Shown in pieces: positions 1 through 9,657 of a DNA stretch of 64,000 bases. The stretch spans positions 1-64,000 of the forward strand of contig JAEXLD010000116.1 in NCBI GenBank assembly GCA_023445445.1, written 5' to 3'. A program made the position numbers and the translations under genes. The stretch is from Bacillota bacterium (GTDB lineage: Bacteria; Bacillota; Clostridia; Clostridiales; Clostridiaceae). The notes beneath the pieces were generated by a model that ran no database searches, was not told the origin of the DNA, and saw only the letters and a program-made list of their open reading frames with translations. The first letter of the stretch is position 1. Each line of letters starts with the position of its first letter.

Positions 1-441
1 AATTTGATCTAAATCTAATTTAAATCCTATTTTCATATTTAGGCTTCCCTTTGCCATATCCGTACCATATGTTTTAAAACCATAATACATACTTTCCATT
101 CTGTTTGGTTCTGGATTTAAATTATCAAAATAAATGTATTTATCATTTACACTTTGGTTGTTTTCATCTTTAATCTTTTCTTCTTTTGTATACTCTAATC
201 CATAAAAGTTAGCTGCTTCCTCAATTCTAGATGTTATTTCTACATTTAATTGAGAAACCTCTTCTATAGTGTAATCATTCGCCCATACTCCTTCGCCTAT
301 GAAAGGTTTTTCACTTTCCTTACTGTTAGTACTTTCTTCTACTGTTTTTTCACTTTTTTCATTCTTAGAAGTTGGACTGCATGCTACTAAAGATACAATA
401 GTTACTCCACTTAAAATTGCTATTAATATTTTTTTAATCAT
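1..441 (-). CDS. Putative lipoprotein, 3' end outside window
   Basis: The reading frame is open from an ATG at 441 to the window edge, giving the first 147 residues. AGGAGG lies just upstream of the ATG. The N-terminus is a lipoprotein signal peptide: MIKK, a hydrophobic stretch, then the lipobox LVAC with the lipidated Cys near residue 21. A Ser/Glu/Lys-rich linker follows (about residues 22-45), then a soluble segment with no motif I recognise. The mature protein should be anchored to the outer face of the membrane. The fold and function cannot be given, because the C-terminal part is missing. Confidence 0.8.
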   Translation of the reverse strand, partial: MIKKILIAILSGVTIVSLVACSPTSKNEKSEKTVEESTNSKESEKPFIGEGVWANDYTIEEVSQLNVEITSRIEEAANFYGLEYTKEEKIKDENNQSVNDKYIYFDNLNPEPNRMESMYYGFKTYGTDMAKGSLNMKIGFKLDLDQI

Positions 442-569
442 AATATCCTCCTTAGGATGCATCCATTTTTACTGATCTTTTTTATTTTTTCCTAAATTCA
501 TCTTATTATAACACTAAAGGTCTTACATTAAAAGGGCTTGACACTTAACTGTCATATTACAAAAAAATA

Positions 570-638
570 AAGAGATACCTGTTATATTCCTTGTAACCTC
601 ACAAACTCCAAGTCACTATAATATAAGCTGTATCTCCT
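570..638. repeat. Dispersed hairpin element, copy 1
   Basis: This is an inverted repeat with GAGATAC at 572-578 pairing with GTATCTC at 630-636. The next bases of the arms (GTTATATT against AATATAAG) pair imperfectly. The loop carries TTGTaacctcACAA followed by ACTCCAAGT. The loop matches those of the elements near 15828, 41661 and 48703, although the arms differ. It lies between the truncated lipoprotein gene and the DUF350 remnant. Its function is unknown. Confidence 0.6.
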
Positions 639-664
639 TCTAGACTAAAGGAAATTATATCTAT

Positions 665-790
665 TTATTTTACTACTTGTGATACTATAATAGCGATTCC
701 AATTAGTGCCCCAGCTAAAAATATAGCTACTGCAATATTTCCCTTTTCTAACTCCTTATTAAAATCAGCGGGTATAATTGCATCAAATAC
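665..790 (-). pseudogene. C-terminal remnant of a DUF350 membrane protein
   Basis: A minus-strand frame translates to about 41 residues and ends at the TAA at 665-667. It reads VFDAIIPADFNKELEKGNIA and continues through a hydrophobic helix to VSQVVK. This matches the second half of DUF350 proteins (small inner-membrane proteins of about 130 residues), with the typical E-x-x-K-G-N-x-A-V-A motif. A TAA lies directly upstream at 791-793 and no start codon is usable, so only the 3' end remains. The remnant runs into the 3' end of comEA in another frame. This suggests a deletion joined the two, leaving a relic. A frameshifted short gene is possible but less likely. Confidence 0.6.
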
Positions 791-1433
791 TTATTTTATC
801 CTTTATTTTTTCAAAAGTTTTCTCTCCTATACCATCAACATTTTTAATATCCTCTATAGATTTAAAGCCACCATTTTTTTCTCTATAATCTATTATACTT
901 TGAGCTTTAACAGCACCTATGCCATTTATTTTTTGCAAGTCACTTAAGGATGCAGAATTAATATTTATAATTCCATCATTTGAACTACTACCTTCACTAT
1001 TTATTATAGTTCCATTAATTATACTTTCATTATCAGGAATAACTATAAGTTGATTATCCCTTAGCTTTTCTGCTCTGTTTATTTTATTTATATTAGCTTT
1101 TTCTGTTAATCCTCCCGCTATATTAATTAAATCCCTTATTATACTTCCCTCTTCCACTTCATATACATCTGGCCTTTTAACTTCACCTTTAATTTCTACA
1201 AGTATTCTATTTTTATTAGGAATAACTACATTATTTCCACTAACATTAGTGACTTCTTCCTCTAAATTATTTTCTTTTACTTCTTCTACAAATATATTTT
1301 TCATATATTCATCTTTGAATACCTTTGATTTATTTCTCCCATACAAATAAAAAGATGTAATAAGGCAAAATAAAGCTAAAATAATTAATATGCAATTTTT
1401 TATATTTAATATATTTTTTACCCCTTTATTCAC
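783..1433 (-). CDS. comEA: ComEA family DNA-binding competence protein
   Basis: ComEA is the membrane-anchored receptor that binds double-stranded DNA during uptake. Here an N-terminal transmembrane helix (about residues 10-30) is followed by a variable linker. An SLBB domain comes next (IKGEVKRPDVYEVEEG..., about 80-135). The C-terminus carries two helix-hairpin-helix motifs, with INSASLSDLQKINGIGAVKA and the second hairpin VDGIGEKTF. Length is about 216 residues. I chose GTG at 1433 because GGAGG sits five bases upstream; a TTG four codons earlier has no good ribosome binding site. No comEC or comEB lies beside it. The DUF350 remnant abuts its 3' end. Confidence 0.88.
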   Translation of the reverse strand: MNKGVKNILNIKNCILIILALFCLITSFYLYGRNKSKVFKDEYMKNIFVEEVKENNLEEEVTNVSGNNVVIPNKNRILVEIKGEVKRPDVYEVEEGSIIRDLINIAGGLTEKANINKINRAEKLRDNQLIVIPDNESIINGTIINSEGSSSNDGIININSASLSDLQKINGIGAVKAQSIIDYREKNGGFKSIEDIKNVDGIGEKTFEKIKDKISI

Positions 1434-1589
1434 TTTTTCCTCCAATTAAATAATTATTCCTTATAATTATTAACTAATTCTTAAAATTTTATCTCTTTAT
1501 ATTTAATTATTTATAAATTATAGAAAAACTATAATTTTTTTGATAAAATGTTTTTGTCTATATGAAATAGTTAATGTGGGAGAATTATT

Positions 1590-2873
1590 ATGAAAAATTT
1601 ATTTAAGAAATTTCTTCTATCCACTTTATTGCTCAGCAGTGTTCTTTCTAGTCTTAATTTAGTTAAAGCTAGCGCTACTGAACTGCCTCCAGTTTATTCA
1701 GAAGGTGCAGTTTTAATGGATGGAAGAACTGGTAAAATACTTTATGCTAAAAATGAGCATAATCAATACGAACCAGCCTCAACAACGAAGGTAATGACAG
1801 CATTAGTGGTTCTTGAGAAGGTAAAATTAACAGATAAAGTTACTATAGGGGAAAATCCACCTTTAGTGGATGGCTCTGCAATTGGTATTCAAAAAGGGGA
1901 AGTATATACTGTTGAAGAGCTTATGCTTGGGCTTTTACTTGAATCAGGAAATGACTGTGCAGAAGCATTGGCTGAATATGTTGCTGGTTCTAATGAAGAA
2001 TTTGCTAAACTTATGAATGCTAAAGCCAAGGAACTTGGAGCTTTAAATACAAACTTTAAGAATCCTAGCGGTCTTCATGAAGATGGACATGTAACAACAG
2101 CTTATGATCTAGCACTTATAATGAAAGCTGCTGCTCATAATGATGAATTTGTAAGAATTGCTAAAACTGAATATTATAAATATGTAAATCAACCTTTTTC
2201 TGATGGTAGTGAAAAATGGGCAACAAATAGAAATCAACTATTTAATGAATATAGTCCTTATTTTTACTCTAATGCATACTGTGGAAAAAATGGATATACA
2301 CCAGAGGCTAATCACTCCTATACTGCTGCTGCAGTAAAAGGTGATCAAATGATGATAGGAGCATTTATAAATGCTACAGATAAGGATAGTTTTTATACTA
2401 ATATAGGTCCATTATTTGATTATGGTTTTGATAATTTTGAAACAGTAAAATTAATTAGTGAAAATCAATCATTAGATAGCTATAAAATTAATGATACTAT
2501 AACTCTTCCTTTATTAGCTAAAACCGACTTTTATTATACTAAATCTAAAACTGAAGAAGTACCTAAATATACAATTGAATATGATAAAAGCGATATAAGT
2601 AAAAAAGAAATTAAGTTAAATGATGTATTATTTAAAGCTAAAATTAATATTGCTGGAGAAACTATCTCTACAATGGATTTAATAAGCGGAGGAAATAGAG
2701 AATATAATAACGAAATTATGTTAAAAGAAAATTTTTCAGACTTTGCTAAGAAGCCAAGTAATATAATTTATACGTTAATTATAATATTTGTTACCTTTTT
2801 ATTATTAAGGGTTGTATTAATATCTATTAAAAGAAAAAGAATAAGAAGGAAACGTCCTAGATTTAGTAGATAA
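1590..2873 (+). CDS. dacF: D-alanyl-D-alanine carboxypeptidase (DacF-like, PBP5 family)
   Basis: This family trims the terminal D-Ala from peptidoglycan stem peptides outside the cell. The product has 427 residues. It has a signal peptide (1 to about 28, ending KASA), the catalytic SxxK as S64-T-T-K67, and SGN as S119-G-N121. The third motif, normally KTG, reads K233-N-G235 in the context CGKNGYTPEA. A C-terminal transmembrane helix (about 391-410) ends in a very basic tail (KRKRIRRKRPR) and anchors the enzyme. GGGAG lies upstream of the ATG. It is a single gene with its own terminator. DacF orthologues often act in sporulation, but that role is inferred here. The KNG variant is unusual and may alter activity. 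Confidence 0.9.
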   Translation: MKNLFKKFLLSTLLLSSVLSSLNLVKASATELPPVYSEGAVLMDGRTGKILYAKNEHNQYEPASTTKVMTALVVLEKVKLTDKVTIGENPPLVDGSAIGIQKGEVYTVEELMLGLLLESGNDCAEALAEYVAGSNEEFAKLMNAKAKELGALNTNFKNPSGLHEDGHVTTAYDLALIMKAAAHNDEFVRIAKTEYYKYVNQPFSDGSEKWATNRNQLFNEYSPYFYSNAYCGKNGYTPEANHSYTAAAVKGDQMMIGAFINATDKDSFYTNIGPLFDYGFDNFETVKLISENQSLDSYKINDTITLPLLAKTDFYYTKSKTEEVPKYTIEYDKSDISKKEIKLNDVLFKAKINIAGETISTMDLISGGNREYNNEIMLKENFSDFAKKPSNIIYTLIIIFVTFLLLRVVLISIKRKRIRRKRPRFSR

Positions 2874-2874
2874 A

Positions 2875-2899
2875 GAGCTGGAACTCCAGCTCCTTTTTT
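2875..2899. terminator. Intrinsic terminator between dacF and the pseudouridine synthase
   Basis: GAGCTGG (2875-2881) pairs with CCAGCTC (2886-2892) around an AACT loop, and a T-run follows at 2894-2899. It lies between two convergent genes, two bases past the dacF stop codon. Confidence 0.85.
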
Positions 2900-2900
2900 G

Positions 2901-3797
2901 TTATTTAATTTTATTAATTAAAGCTTCAATATCCTTAGGTAAGCTTGCTCTTAAGATTAGAGGTTTCTTTGTTCTTGGAGATTTAAAATCTAATCCATAG
3001 GCGTGAAGAGCTTGCCTTGTTATTATTTCATTATCTTCTTCATATCCATATAGGGTATCTCCCCAAATAGGGTGACCTAATGAACTTAAATGAACTCTAA
3101 TTTGATGTGTTCTTCCTGTTTCTAACAAGCACTCTACTAAGTCAGAATCTTTAAATCTTTCTACAACCTTATAATGTGTTATACTTCTTTGTCCTCTATC
3201 ATCAATAACTCTTCTTATGGTACCTTCTTCTTCTGGTCTATAAATAGGTAAGTCTATAGTTCCTTCCATCTTTTCCATATGACCATGTACTACAGCTAAA
3301 TACCTTTTTTCTACATTATTTAAACTCATTTCCTTAGATAGCTCCATATGTGCATACTGATTTTTAGCAATTATTATTAGCCCTGAAGTATCCATATCTA
3401 GCCTACTTACTAATCTAACTATGCACTTTTGATTGCTTTCTTTAAAATAATACATTAAAGCATTGGCTAAAGTACCACTTTGATGTCTTTTAGTAGGATG
3501 TACTACCATATTAGGTTCCTTATTTACTACTATTATATCTTCATCTTCATAAATGATATCTATAGGAATATTTTCTGGATCTATGTTTTGTGTTTCATCC
3601 TTCATTAAATTAATTAATATATTGTCATTACCCTTTAAAATATAATTCATTTTAACAGCTTTATTATTAGCAAATATTCTCTTATCTATTGAAGCTCCCC
3701 TAATTAACCTGGAAGAAAGACCAAGTTCTTCTTTTAAATATTCTCTTATTTTTCTTCCTTGGTACTCTTTAGGAACTACTTTTTTAATAGTACTCAT
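2901..3797 (-). CDS. RluD-type 23S rRNA/tRNA pseudouridine synthase
   Basis: This enzyme isomerises uridine to pseudouridine in rRNA or tRNA. An S4 RNA-binding domain covers about residues 14-65. The catalytic domain has the RluA/RluD-family motif RLDMDTSGL with catalytic Asp134, and the later GRTHQIRVHL signature. The length (298) is typical for RluD/YlyB/YjbO relatives. The ATG at 3797 has GGAGG at good spacing. The gene sits next to the LCP-yqeK-nadD block but is separated from it by a repeat-filled gap, so it probably has its own promoter. The exact target uridine cannot be assigned. Confidence 0.9.
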   Translation of the reverse strand: MSTIKKVVPKEYQGRKIREYLKEELGLSSRLIRGASIDKRIFANNKAVKMNYILKGNDNILINLMKDETQNIDPENIPIDIIYEDEDIIVVNKEPNMVVHPTKRHQSGTLANALMYYFKESNQKCIVRLVSRLDMDTSGLIIIAKNQYAHMELSKEMSLNNVEKRYLAVVHGHMEKMEGTIDLPIYRPEEEGTIRRVIDDRGQRSITHYKVVERFKDSDLVECLLETGRTHQIRVHLSSLGHPIWGDTLYGYEEDNEIITRQALHAYGLDFKSPRTKKPLILRASLPKDIEALINKIK

Positions 3798-3812
3798 AAT
3801 TACCTCCTGTTT

Positions 3813-4041
3813 GAATGTAAAATGTAGAATGTAGAATGTAGAATTATTGATGTAATTTGTTCCAAATTACTAAAAAAATAAATTTTAGGAGCTGTCATAA
3901 ACAGCTCCCAATTAATGTAAAATTTAAAATGTAGAATGTAGAATTATTGTTGTAATTTGTTCCAAATTACTAAAAATAAATTTAATTTAGAAACTCCCTA
4001 AGGAGTTTCATCATCAATTCTACATTCTACATTTTTCATTC
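3813..4041. repeat. Modular palindromic repeat, nested copy
   Basis: The gap is filled with repeat modules. The left ends are tandem ATGTAGA units (3818-3842 and 3915-3945). Two hairpins read GTAATTTG..CAAATTAC (3852-3870 and a second copy near 3953-3971). A GGAGCTGT..ACAGCTCC hairpin lies at 3888-3908, and GAAACTCCCTAAGGAGTTTC lies near 3990. The right end is inverted (TTCTACATTCTACATT). Two left ends and one right end suggest that one copy inserted into or next to another. There are no coding features. Confidence 0.75.
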
Positions 4042-5388
4042 TTAATTAAATAAATTGTAGTCTTCTCCTAATAGTATTACTGCGTCATATTTCTTATATT
4101 CTGACATGCTTATTTTCTCAAACTTATCTATATCTATATCGCTTTTTAATAGTTGTTTTAATTCTTTATTTTCTGTTTGTATCAAACTTTTAGAAATGGC
4201 AGTAGTATTCCCCACTTCAATATCGGTATACCCTAAGGATTGAAGCTTATCTCTAGCAGTAGAAGCTAAACCATTTATTTTAGTTCCGTTTAAAACTAAA
4301 ATACTTAAATCCCCTCTTTTTATAGATGTTATACTATCAGCTTCTGATGGATTATCAGCATTTAAAGAATTTATTAAATCCATATTATCTTCTTTATAAG
4401 ATACTAAGAATTCTTGACCATAAATGTTTTCTGGCACTCCTTGAAGTGTTGTCATAACTATATCAGAGGAATTTAGTCTTAATACCTTTAGTCCTAATGA
4501 TATTAATTTATTTGCTGGAATATTAGTATCAACATTATCACTAATAGCCTTAAGTATATTTGGAGCCTTTAATACTATGCTAGGGCTTAATGCCTTATCT
4601 AGTAATTTACTCATAAGTAGTTGTTGATTTTTAATTCTGTCTAAATCACCATTTGCAAATCCTGAGCCATCATTATTTTGTCTCCATCTAAAAAATTCTT
4701 CAGCTTTTCTCCCATCTAAATGAACTGTTTCTCCAGCAGTAAAGTTTATATGCAGATCTTGTTCTTCATCATCATAAAACATATCTTGCTCTATTGTCAT
4801 GTCTACTCCACCAAGTGCATCAACAACACTTCTAAAGGCATTATAATCAACTTCTACAATATAATTAATATTTATATCTAATAATGATTCAACATGAGTA
4901 GTTATTTCTTCTTCTCCGCCTAAAGCATATGCTGAATTAATTTTCCAATATCTTTGATATTCCCCTGTATCTAAATATGCATCTACTTCAATCATAGTAT
5001 CTCTTGGTATAGAAACTAAATGAACCTTCTTAGTATTAGGATTATAGTTAAATACCATTATGGTATCACTTCTTCTTATAGATTTATTAGCTTGATTATC
5101 AGTATCTCCTACATCCATACCTAAAACTAAGATATTAATTGAGTCATTTGAAGATGCTGGTGGTATTCCATTTCCTAATTTATTAGTTTTTAAGCCTGAA
5201 ATAAAAGAATATGCATATATCGCTCCAGCAAATATTAAAACAAATATAAGAGTAATTATAGAAAATAATATTCTCTTTCGTCTTCTTTTTCTCTTCTTAG
5301 CTTCTATTACTTTTCTTCTTTTTATTCTTTCTTCTCTAGTAAGTGGTCTTCTTTCTCTATTTCCAACATCTTCCCTACTATTACCCAT
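4042..5388 (-). CDS. LytR-CpsA-Psr (LCP) family cell-wall ligase
   Basis: LCP proteins attach teichoic acids or other glycopolymers to peptidoglycan on the outer membrane face. The protein (448 residues) starts with a highly basic cytoplasmic segment (RKKRKRRRKRILF). One transmembrane helix (about 39-62) is followed by the LCP domain with NILVLGMD, RSDTIMV and VSIPRDTM. Conserved Arg and Asp bind the polyprenyl pyrophosphate lipid. A LytR_C domain (LSILVLNGTKINGLA, about 355-440) ends the protein. It has an AAAGGGG ribosome binding site. It follows yqeK by 21 bases, as in many Firmicutes, so they are probably co-transcribed. Firmicutes usually place rsfS next, but none is present here. Confidence 0.92.
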   Translation of the reverse strand: MGNSREDVGNRERRPLTREERIKRRKVIEAKKRKRRRKRILFSIITLIFVLIFAGAIYAYSFISGLKTNKLGNGIPPASSNDSINILVLGMDVGDTDNQANKSIRRSDTIMVFNYNPNTKKVHLVSIPRDTMIEVDAYLDTGEYQRYWKINSAYALGGEEEITTHVESLLDININYIVEVDYNAFRSVVDALGGVDMTIEQDMFYDDEEQDLHINFTAGETVHLDGRKAEEFFRWRQNNDGSGFANGDLDRIKNQQLLMSKLLDKALSPSIVLKAPNILKAISDNVDTNIPANKLISLGLKVLRLNSSDIVMTTLQGVPENIYGQEFLVSYKEDNMDLINSLNADNPSEADSITSIKRGDLSILVLNGTKINGLASTARDKLQSLGYTDIEVGNTTAISKSLIQTENKELKQLLKSDIDIDKFEKISMSEYKKYDAVILLGEDYNLFN

Positions 5389-5409
5389 CTTTAAATCCCC
5401 TTTAAATAA

Positions 5410-5976
5410 TTACTTATGCAGCAATAAATAATTTCTTGCCTTAATACTATTTATATCAATAGCAACACCCTTATTTAACAAGTACTTTATAGTATGATTC
5501 AAACCTTGAAGAACACCATTATCTAAATCTTTAAAGGTTTCTCTTCTTAGATTATCCACACCTGGAAAATTTCTATTTGGTTCTATCATATCTGCCATAT
5601 AGATTACCTTATCTAATTTACTCATATTTTCTTTACCAGTAGTATGCCATCTCATAGCACTTAAAATCTCTTCATCTTGGATTTTAAAAATTTCTTTAGC
5701 CACTATAGGACCAACCATACTATGCCAAAGTTCTTGATTCTTTTCTTCATCATAAGATAGCTCTATATTATTTTTATCTAATATTTCTTTTAATTCATAA
5801 ATTGTCATGTTTTTAGCAATATCATGTGCTAAAGCAGCAATTTCTGCTTTTTTTTCATCTACCCCATTAATTTTGGCTAATCTTATGGCTGTGTCAACTA
5901 CACCTAATACATGAATATATCTATTCTCAATTAAGTTATTTTTAAGGTAGACTTTCATTTCATCTGTACTAATCAT
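5410..5976 (-). CDS. yqeK: YqeK family HD-domain hydrolase (diadenosine tetraphosphatase)
   Basis: YqeK proteins are HD-domain metallohydrolases; characterised members split Ap4A symmetrically. The metal ligands are visible: H at the start of the domain (RYIHVLGV), the HD pair in AALAHDIAKN, H in ELWHSMVG, H in RWHTTG, and Asp in VIYMADMIEP. The length is 188 residues with the ATG at 5976, chosen because GGAGAG precedes it by five bases. A GTG seven codons upstream would put that ribosome binding site inside the gene. It lies between nadD and the LCP gene in the conserved order. Confidence 0.9.
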   Translation of the reverse strand: MISTDEMKVYLKNNLIENRYIHVLGVVDTAIRLAKINGVDEKKAEIAALAHDIAKNMTIYELKEILDKNNIELSYDEEKNQELWHSMVGPIVAKEIFKIQDEEILSAMRWHTTGKENMSKLDKVIYMADMIEPNRNFPGVDNLRRETFKDLDNGVLQGLNHTIKYLLNKGVAIDINSIKARNYLLLHK

Positions 5977-6002
5977 AATTCTCTCCTTAAATATCACTTT
6001 TA

Positions 6003-6620
6003 TTAGAGCTTAATATTGTTACAATAATTATATATATTATTCTCTTTAATAAAATTTAAAACCTCTTTAGAAAGGAAAAAATCAACTCTTTTACCTTCTC
6101 TTATTCTTTCCCTAATCATAGAGGATGAAATTTCTAAGTCTATTATATCTAAAAACTTTATACTTGTGTTAAACTTCATTTCAATTTTATCTTTTTGAAT
6201 TATTAAGTTTTTCTTACTGTAACCAGGTCTATTAAATACTACTAACTTTGAAAGCTTAAATATTTCTTCTGGCTTTTTCCACTTTTCAATATCCATAAGA
6301 CAATCAGCACCTGTAATGAAATATAATTCATTATTCTCTGATTTAAACTTTTCTAAGGTTTCATAAGTATAACTGTATCCTGTTTTATGAATTTCGTAGT
6401 TGCTTATTTCAAAATCCTCATAACTTTTAATAGCTTCACAAACCATATTATACCTTAAGGAAGCCTCTAATACCTCTTTATCTTTCTTATGAGGTGGGCT
6501 TCCTGCTGGCATAAATATTATTTTATCTAAGTTTAATTGGCTCTTAGCCTCGTATGCTATATACAAATGTGCTAAGTGAATAGGATTAAAGGTTCCTCCT
6601 AATATACCAATTTTACTCAT
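6003..6620 (-). CDS. nadD: Nicotinate-nucleotide adenylyltransferase
   Basis: NadD transfers AMP from ATP to nicotinate mononucleotide, the penultimate step of NAD synthesis. The N-terminal nucleotidyltransferase motif GGTFNPIHLAHL (about 8-19) carries the H-x-x-H pair, and the second signature ISSSMIRERI lies near residue 168. The length of 205 is normal. It starts four bases after yhbY ends and is followed by yqeK, so the three genes are almost certainly one transcript with obgE. Confidence 0.95.
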   Translation of the reverse strand: MSKIGILGGTFNPIHLAHLYIAYEAKSQLNLDKIIFMPAGSPPHKKDKEVLEASLRYNMVCEAIKSYEDFEISNYEIHKTGYSYTYETLEKFKSENNELYFITGADCLMDIEKWKKPEEIFKLSKLVVFNRPGYSKKNLIIQKDKIEMKFNTSIKFLDIIDLEISSSMIRERIREGKRVDFFLSKEVLNFIKENNIYNYCNNIKL

Positions 6621-6624
6621 ATTA

Positions 6625-6918
6625 TTACCTAGGTAATTCTATCTTTGGTTTTTTTGAGGATTTTTTATATAAAACTATTTTACTACCAATTGCTTGAATA
6701 CCTTCGCAATTAATTTTTTCACATATTTCATTTGATGCTTCTCTTGTATTTAAACCACTATTTTCAAGCACCTTTATTTTAATTAACTCTCTAGCTTCTA
6801 AAGCTTCTTCTAATTGATTTAAGAAAGTTTCCTCTATTCCATTTTTACCTATTTGGAATATTGGGTCCATATTATTGGCAAGCCCTCTTAAATAAGCTCT
6901 TTGTTTCCCTGTTATCAT
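6625..6918 (-). CDS. yhbY: YhbY family ribosome-assembly RNA-binding protein
   Basis: This is a single CRM domain of 97 residues with the GKNG loop (IFQIGKNGI, about 21-29) that binds RNA. YhbY associates with pre-50S particles. It starts with MITGKQRAYLRGLAN, typical of the family. It has an AGGAGG ribosome binding site and lies 17 bases downstream of obgE. The C-terminus is slightly extended by a Lys/Pro-rich tail. Confidence 0.93.
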   Translation of the reverse strand: MITGKQRAYLRGLANNMDPIFQIGKNGIEETFLNQLEEALEARELIKIKVLENSGLNTREASNEICEKINCEGIQAIGSKIVLYKKSSKKPKIELPR

Positions 6919-6935
6919 CTTAGTCCTCCTAAATA

Positions 6936-8240
<1,305 letters not shown>

Positions 8241-8404
8241 TCATAAAGTATTTTAACCTTATTCTTATTATTTCAATCTTCTTAAGGTTTATTATAACAT
8301 AAGTGTAAATAACAAAATTATTACTTATGTTATTAGAAACTAAATTAAAGTAATAATTTAGTTTTAACAGTTGTCACAATATCTTTTCTATTATAAATAC
8401 ACGG

Positions 8405-8600
8405 AACAAAATGTAAAATTATTTATATATTTTAAATCAATTTATAAAACATATTTATTTTTGAAACTCCTAAAGGAGTTTCCTCCTTAATTCTACATTT
8501 TACATTCTTCATTCTACATTGGGCACAAGCCCATAAATGGGCAATTGACAGTGTACAATGGGCAAGCTTATTCATTGTCAATTGCCCATTTTTTACATTT
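8405..8600. repeat. Modular palindromic repeat with an extra GGGCAATTGACA stem
   Basis: The gap between obgE and rpmA (8226-8653) holds a copy with the GAAACTCCTAAAGGAGTTTC hairpin (8465-8484) and an ATTCTACATTTTACATTCTTCATT right end (8493-8519). Next to it GGGCAATTGACA (8539-8550) pairs perfectly with TGTCAATTGCCC (8576-8587). The left hairpin module is missing or degenerate. Confidence 0.7.
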
Positions 8601-8616
8601 GATATTTTCATAAAAT

Positions 8617-8641
8617 AAAGCACCCTAAACTAGGGTGCTTT
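8617..8641 (-). terminator. Terminator of the rplU-prp-rpmA operon
   Basis: AAAGCACCCT (8617-8626) pairs with AGGGTGCTTT (8632-8641). Read on the minus strand it is followed by a T-rich stretch (TATTTTATG). It lies 12 bases beyond the rpmA stop codon. Confidence 0.85.
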
Positions 8642-8653
8642 GTGAAAATAATA

Positions 8654-8953
8654 TTATTCTGCTATTTCTTCAAGATTTACTGGGTAAATGCTAACTTTTT
8701 TCTTATCTCTACCCATTCTTTCAAATCTAACAACGCCGTCTTCTTTAGCAAATAGAGTGTCATCTCCACCCTTACCAACATTAGTTCCTGGATGGATCTT
8801 TGTTCCTCTTTGTCTAACTAAAATGTTACCAGCTAAAACGAACTCTCCGTCAGCAGCTTTAACTCCTAATCTTTTTGATTCAGAATCTCTACCGTTCTTT
8901 GAGCTACCTACCCCTTTTTTGTGGGCAAATAATTGAAGGTTCATCATTAACAT
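8654..8953 (-). CDS. rpmA: 50S ribosomal protein L27 with cleavable N-terminus
   Basis: L27 lies at the peptidyl-transferase centre. The protein starts [20 protein letters not shown]. The leading residues through LQLF are the Firmicute N-terminal extension, which is removed by the protease Prp before AHKKG can reach the P site. The length is 99. The ATG at 8953 has AGGAGG nine bases upstream; downstream ATGs at codons 3 and 4 are further away. The gene is last in the rplU-prp-rpmA operon, directly after the protease gene. Confidence 0.97.
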   Translation of the reverse strand: MLMMNLQLFAHKKGVGSSKNGRDSESKRLGVKAADGEFVLAGNILVRQRGTKIHPGTNVGKGGDDTLFAKEDGVVRFERMGRDKKKVSIYPVNLEEIAE

Positions 8954-8954
8954 A

Positions 8955-9329
8955 CTATTGCACCTCCTCTTTCAACAATCTTATATATTCACTGTCTTTC
9001 TTATTTCCAAAAGTTAATTTAAGAGATTCCATCAAGCTTTCTATACTTTTTTCAAAGGTTAAAAGTAATACTTGAGTCTTCTCTATTTCTTGTTTTTTAA
9101 GATTTGATAAATTTATATGTAAAAATCCATCATTGATACTATACTTAACCTTAAGCTTTAATACCTCTTCAATGCCTATTATAACACTTTGAGATAATAC
9201 AGAAACTGAATTGCAAATTAAATCATATGCATCTCCACTTTTCTCTATTTCAGCCTTAGATAAAGCATGACCTTCTATCTTAAATCCAAGTCTTAAATTT
9301 TCTTTTTCATAAATCTTAATCTCAATCAT
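8955..9329 (-). CDS. prp: Ribosomal-processing cysteine protease Prp
   Basis: Prp (YsxB family) cleaves the N-terminal extension of L27. The catalytic His lies in GHALSKAEI (about residue 21) and the catalytic Cys in [13 protein letters not shown] (about residue 39). The length of 124 is a little above the usual 110. It is packed between rplU (5-base gap) and rpmA (1-base gap). No clear Shine-Dalgarno precedes it, so translation may be coupled to rplU. Confidence 0.93.
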   Translation of the reverse strand: MIEIKIYEKENLRLGFKIEGHALSKAEIEKSGDAYDLICNSVSVLSQSVIIGIEEVLKLKVKYSINDGFLHINLSNLKKQEIEKTQVLLLTFEKSIESLMESLKLTFGNKKDSEYIRLLKEEVQ

Positions 9330-9334
9330 GATAA

Positions 9335-9646
9335 TTAAGCTTCAATTTTTTCAATTACTAACTTAGTGTATGGTTGTCTATGACCAGTCTTCTTTCTGTA
9401 GTCCTTCTTTGCCTTATACTTGAAAACTGTTATTTTCTTAGCTTTACCTTGAGATAAAACCTTAGCAACAACCTTAGCACCTTCTACAACTGGTGTACCA
9501 ACTTTTAAAGCATCACCATTTGAAACTGCTAATACTTCTGTTAATTCAACTGTTGAGTCAACTTCAGCGTTAAGTTTTTCAACGAATATTACGTCTCCTT
9601 CTTGAACTCTGTATTGTTTTCCTCCTGTAGATAATACTGCGTACAT
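9335..9646 (-). CDS. rplU: 50S ribosomal protein L21
   Basis: This is a 103-residue ribosomal protein starting [20 protein letters not shown], with the C-terminal signature [19 protein letters not shown]. The ATG at 9646 has GAGGAGGTG just upstream; a GTG three codons earlier overlaps that ribosome binding site and is rejected. It is the first gene of the operon and is preceded by a structured leader. Confidence 0.97.
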   Translation of the reverse strand: MYAVLSTGGKQYRVQEGDVIFVEKLNAEVDSTVELTEVLAVSNGDALKVGTPVVEGAKVVAKVLSQGKAKKITVFKYKAKKDYRKKTGHRQPYTKLVIEKIEA

Positions 9647-9657
9647 TAAAAACACCT

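Noticed and set aside
1516..1542. AAATTATAG..CTATAATTT hairpin before dacF as a terminator
   Set aside because: It consists almost only of A and T, no plus-strand gene lies upstream, and it probably overlaps the dacF promoter region.
8432..8623. Open frame of 63 codons in the obgE-rpmA gap
   Set aside because: It lies entirely in the palindromic repeat and its stem; the Met/Cys/His-rich product reflects the ATGTAGA-type units.
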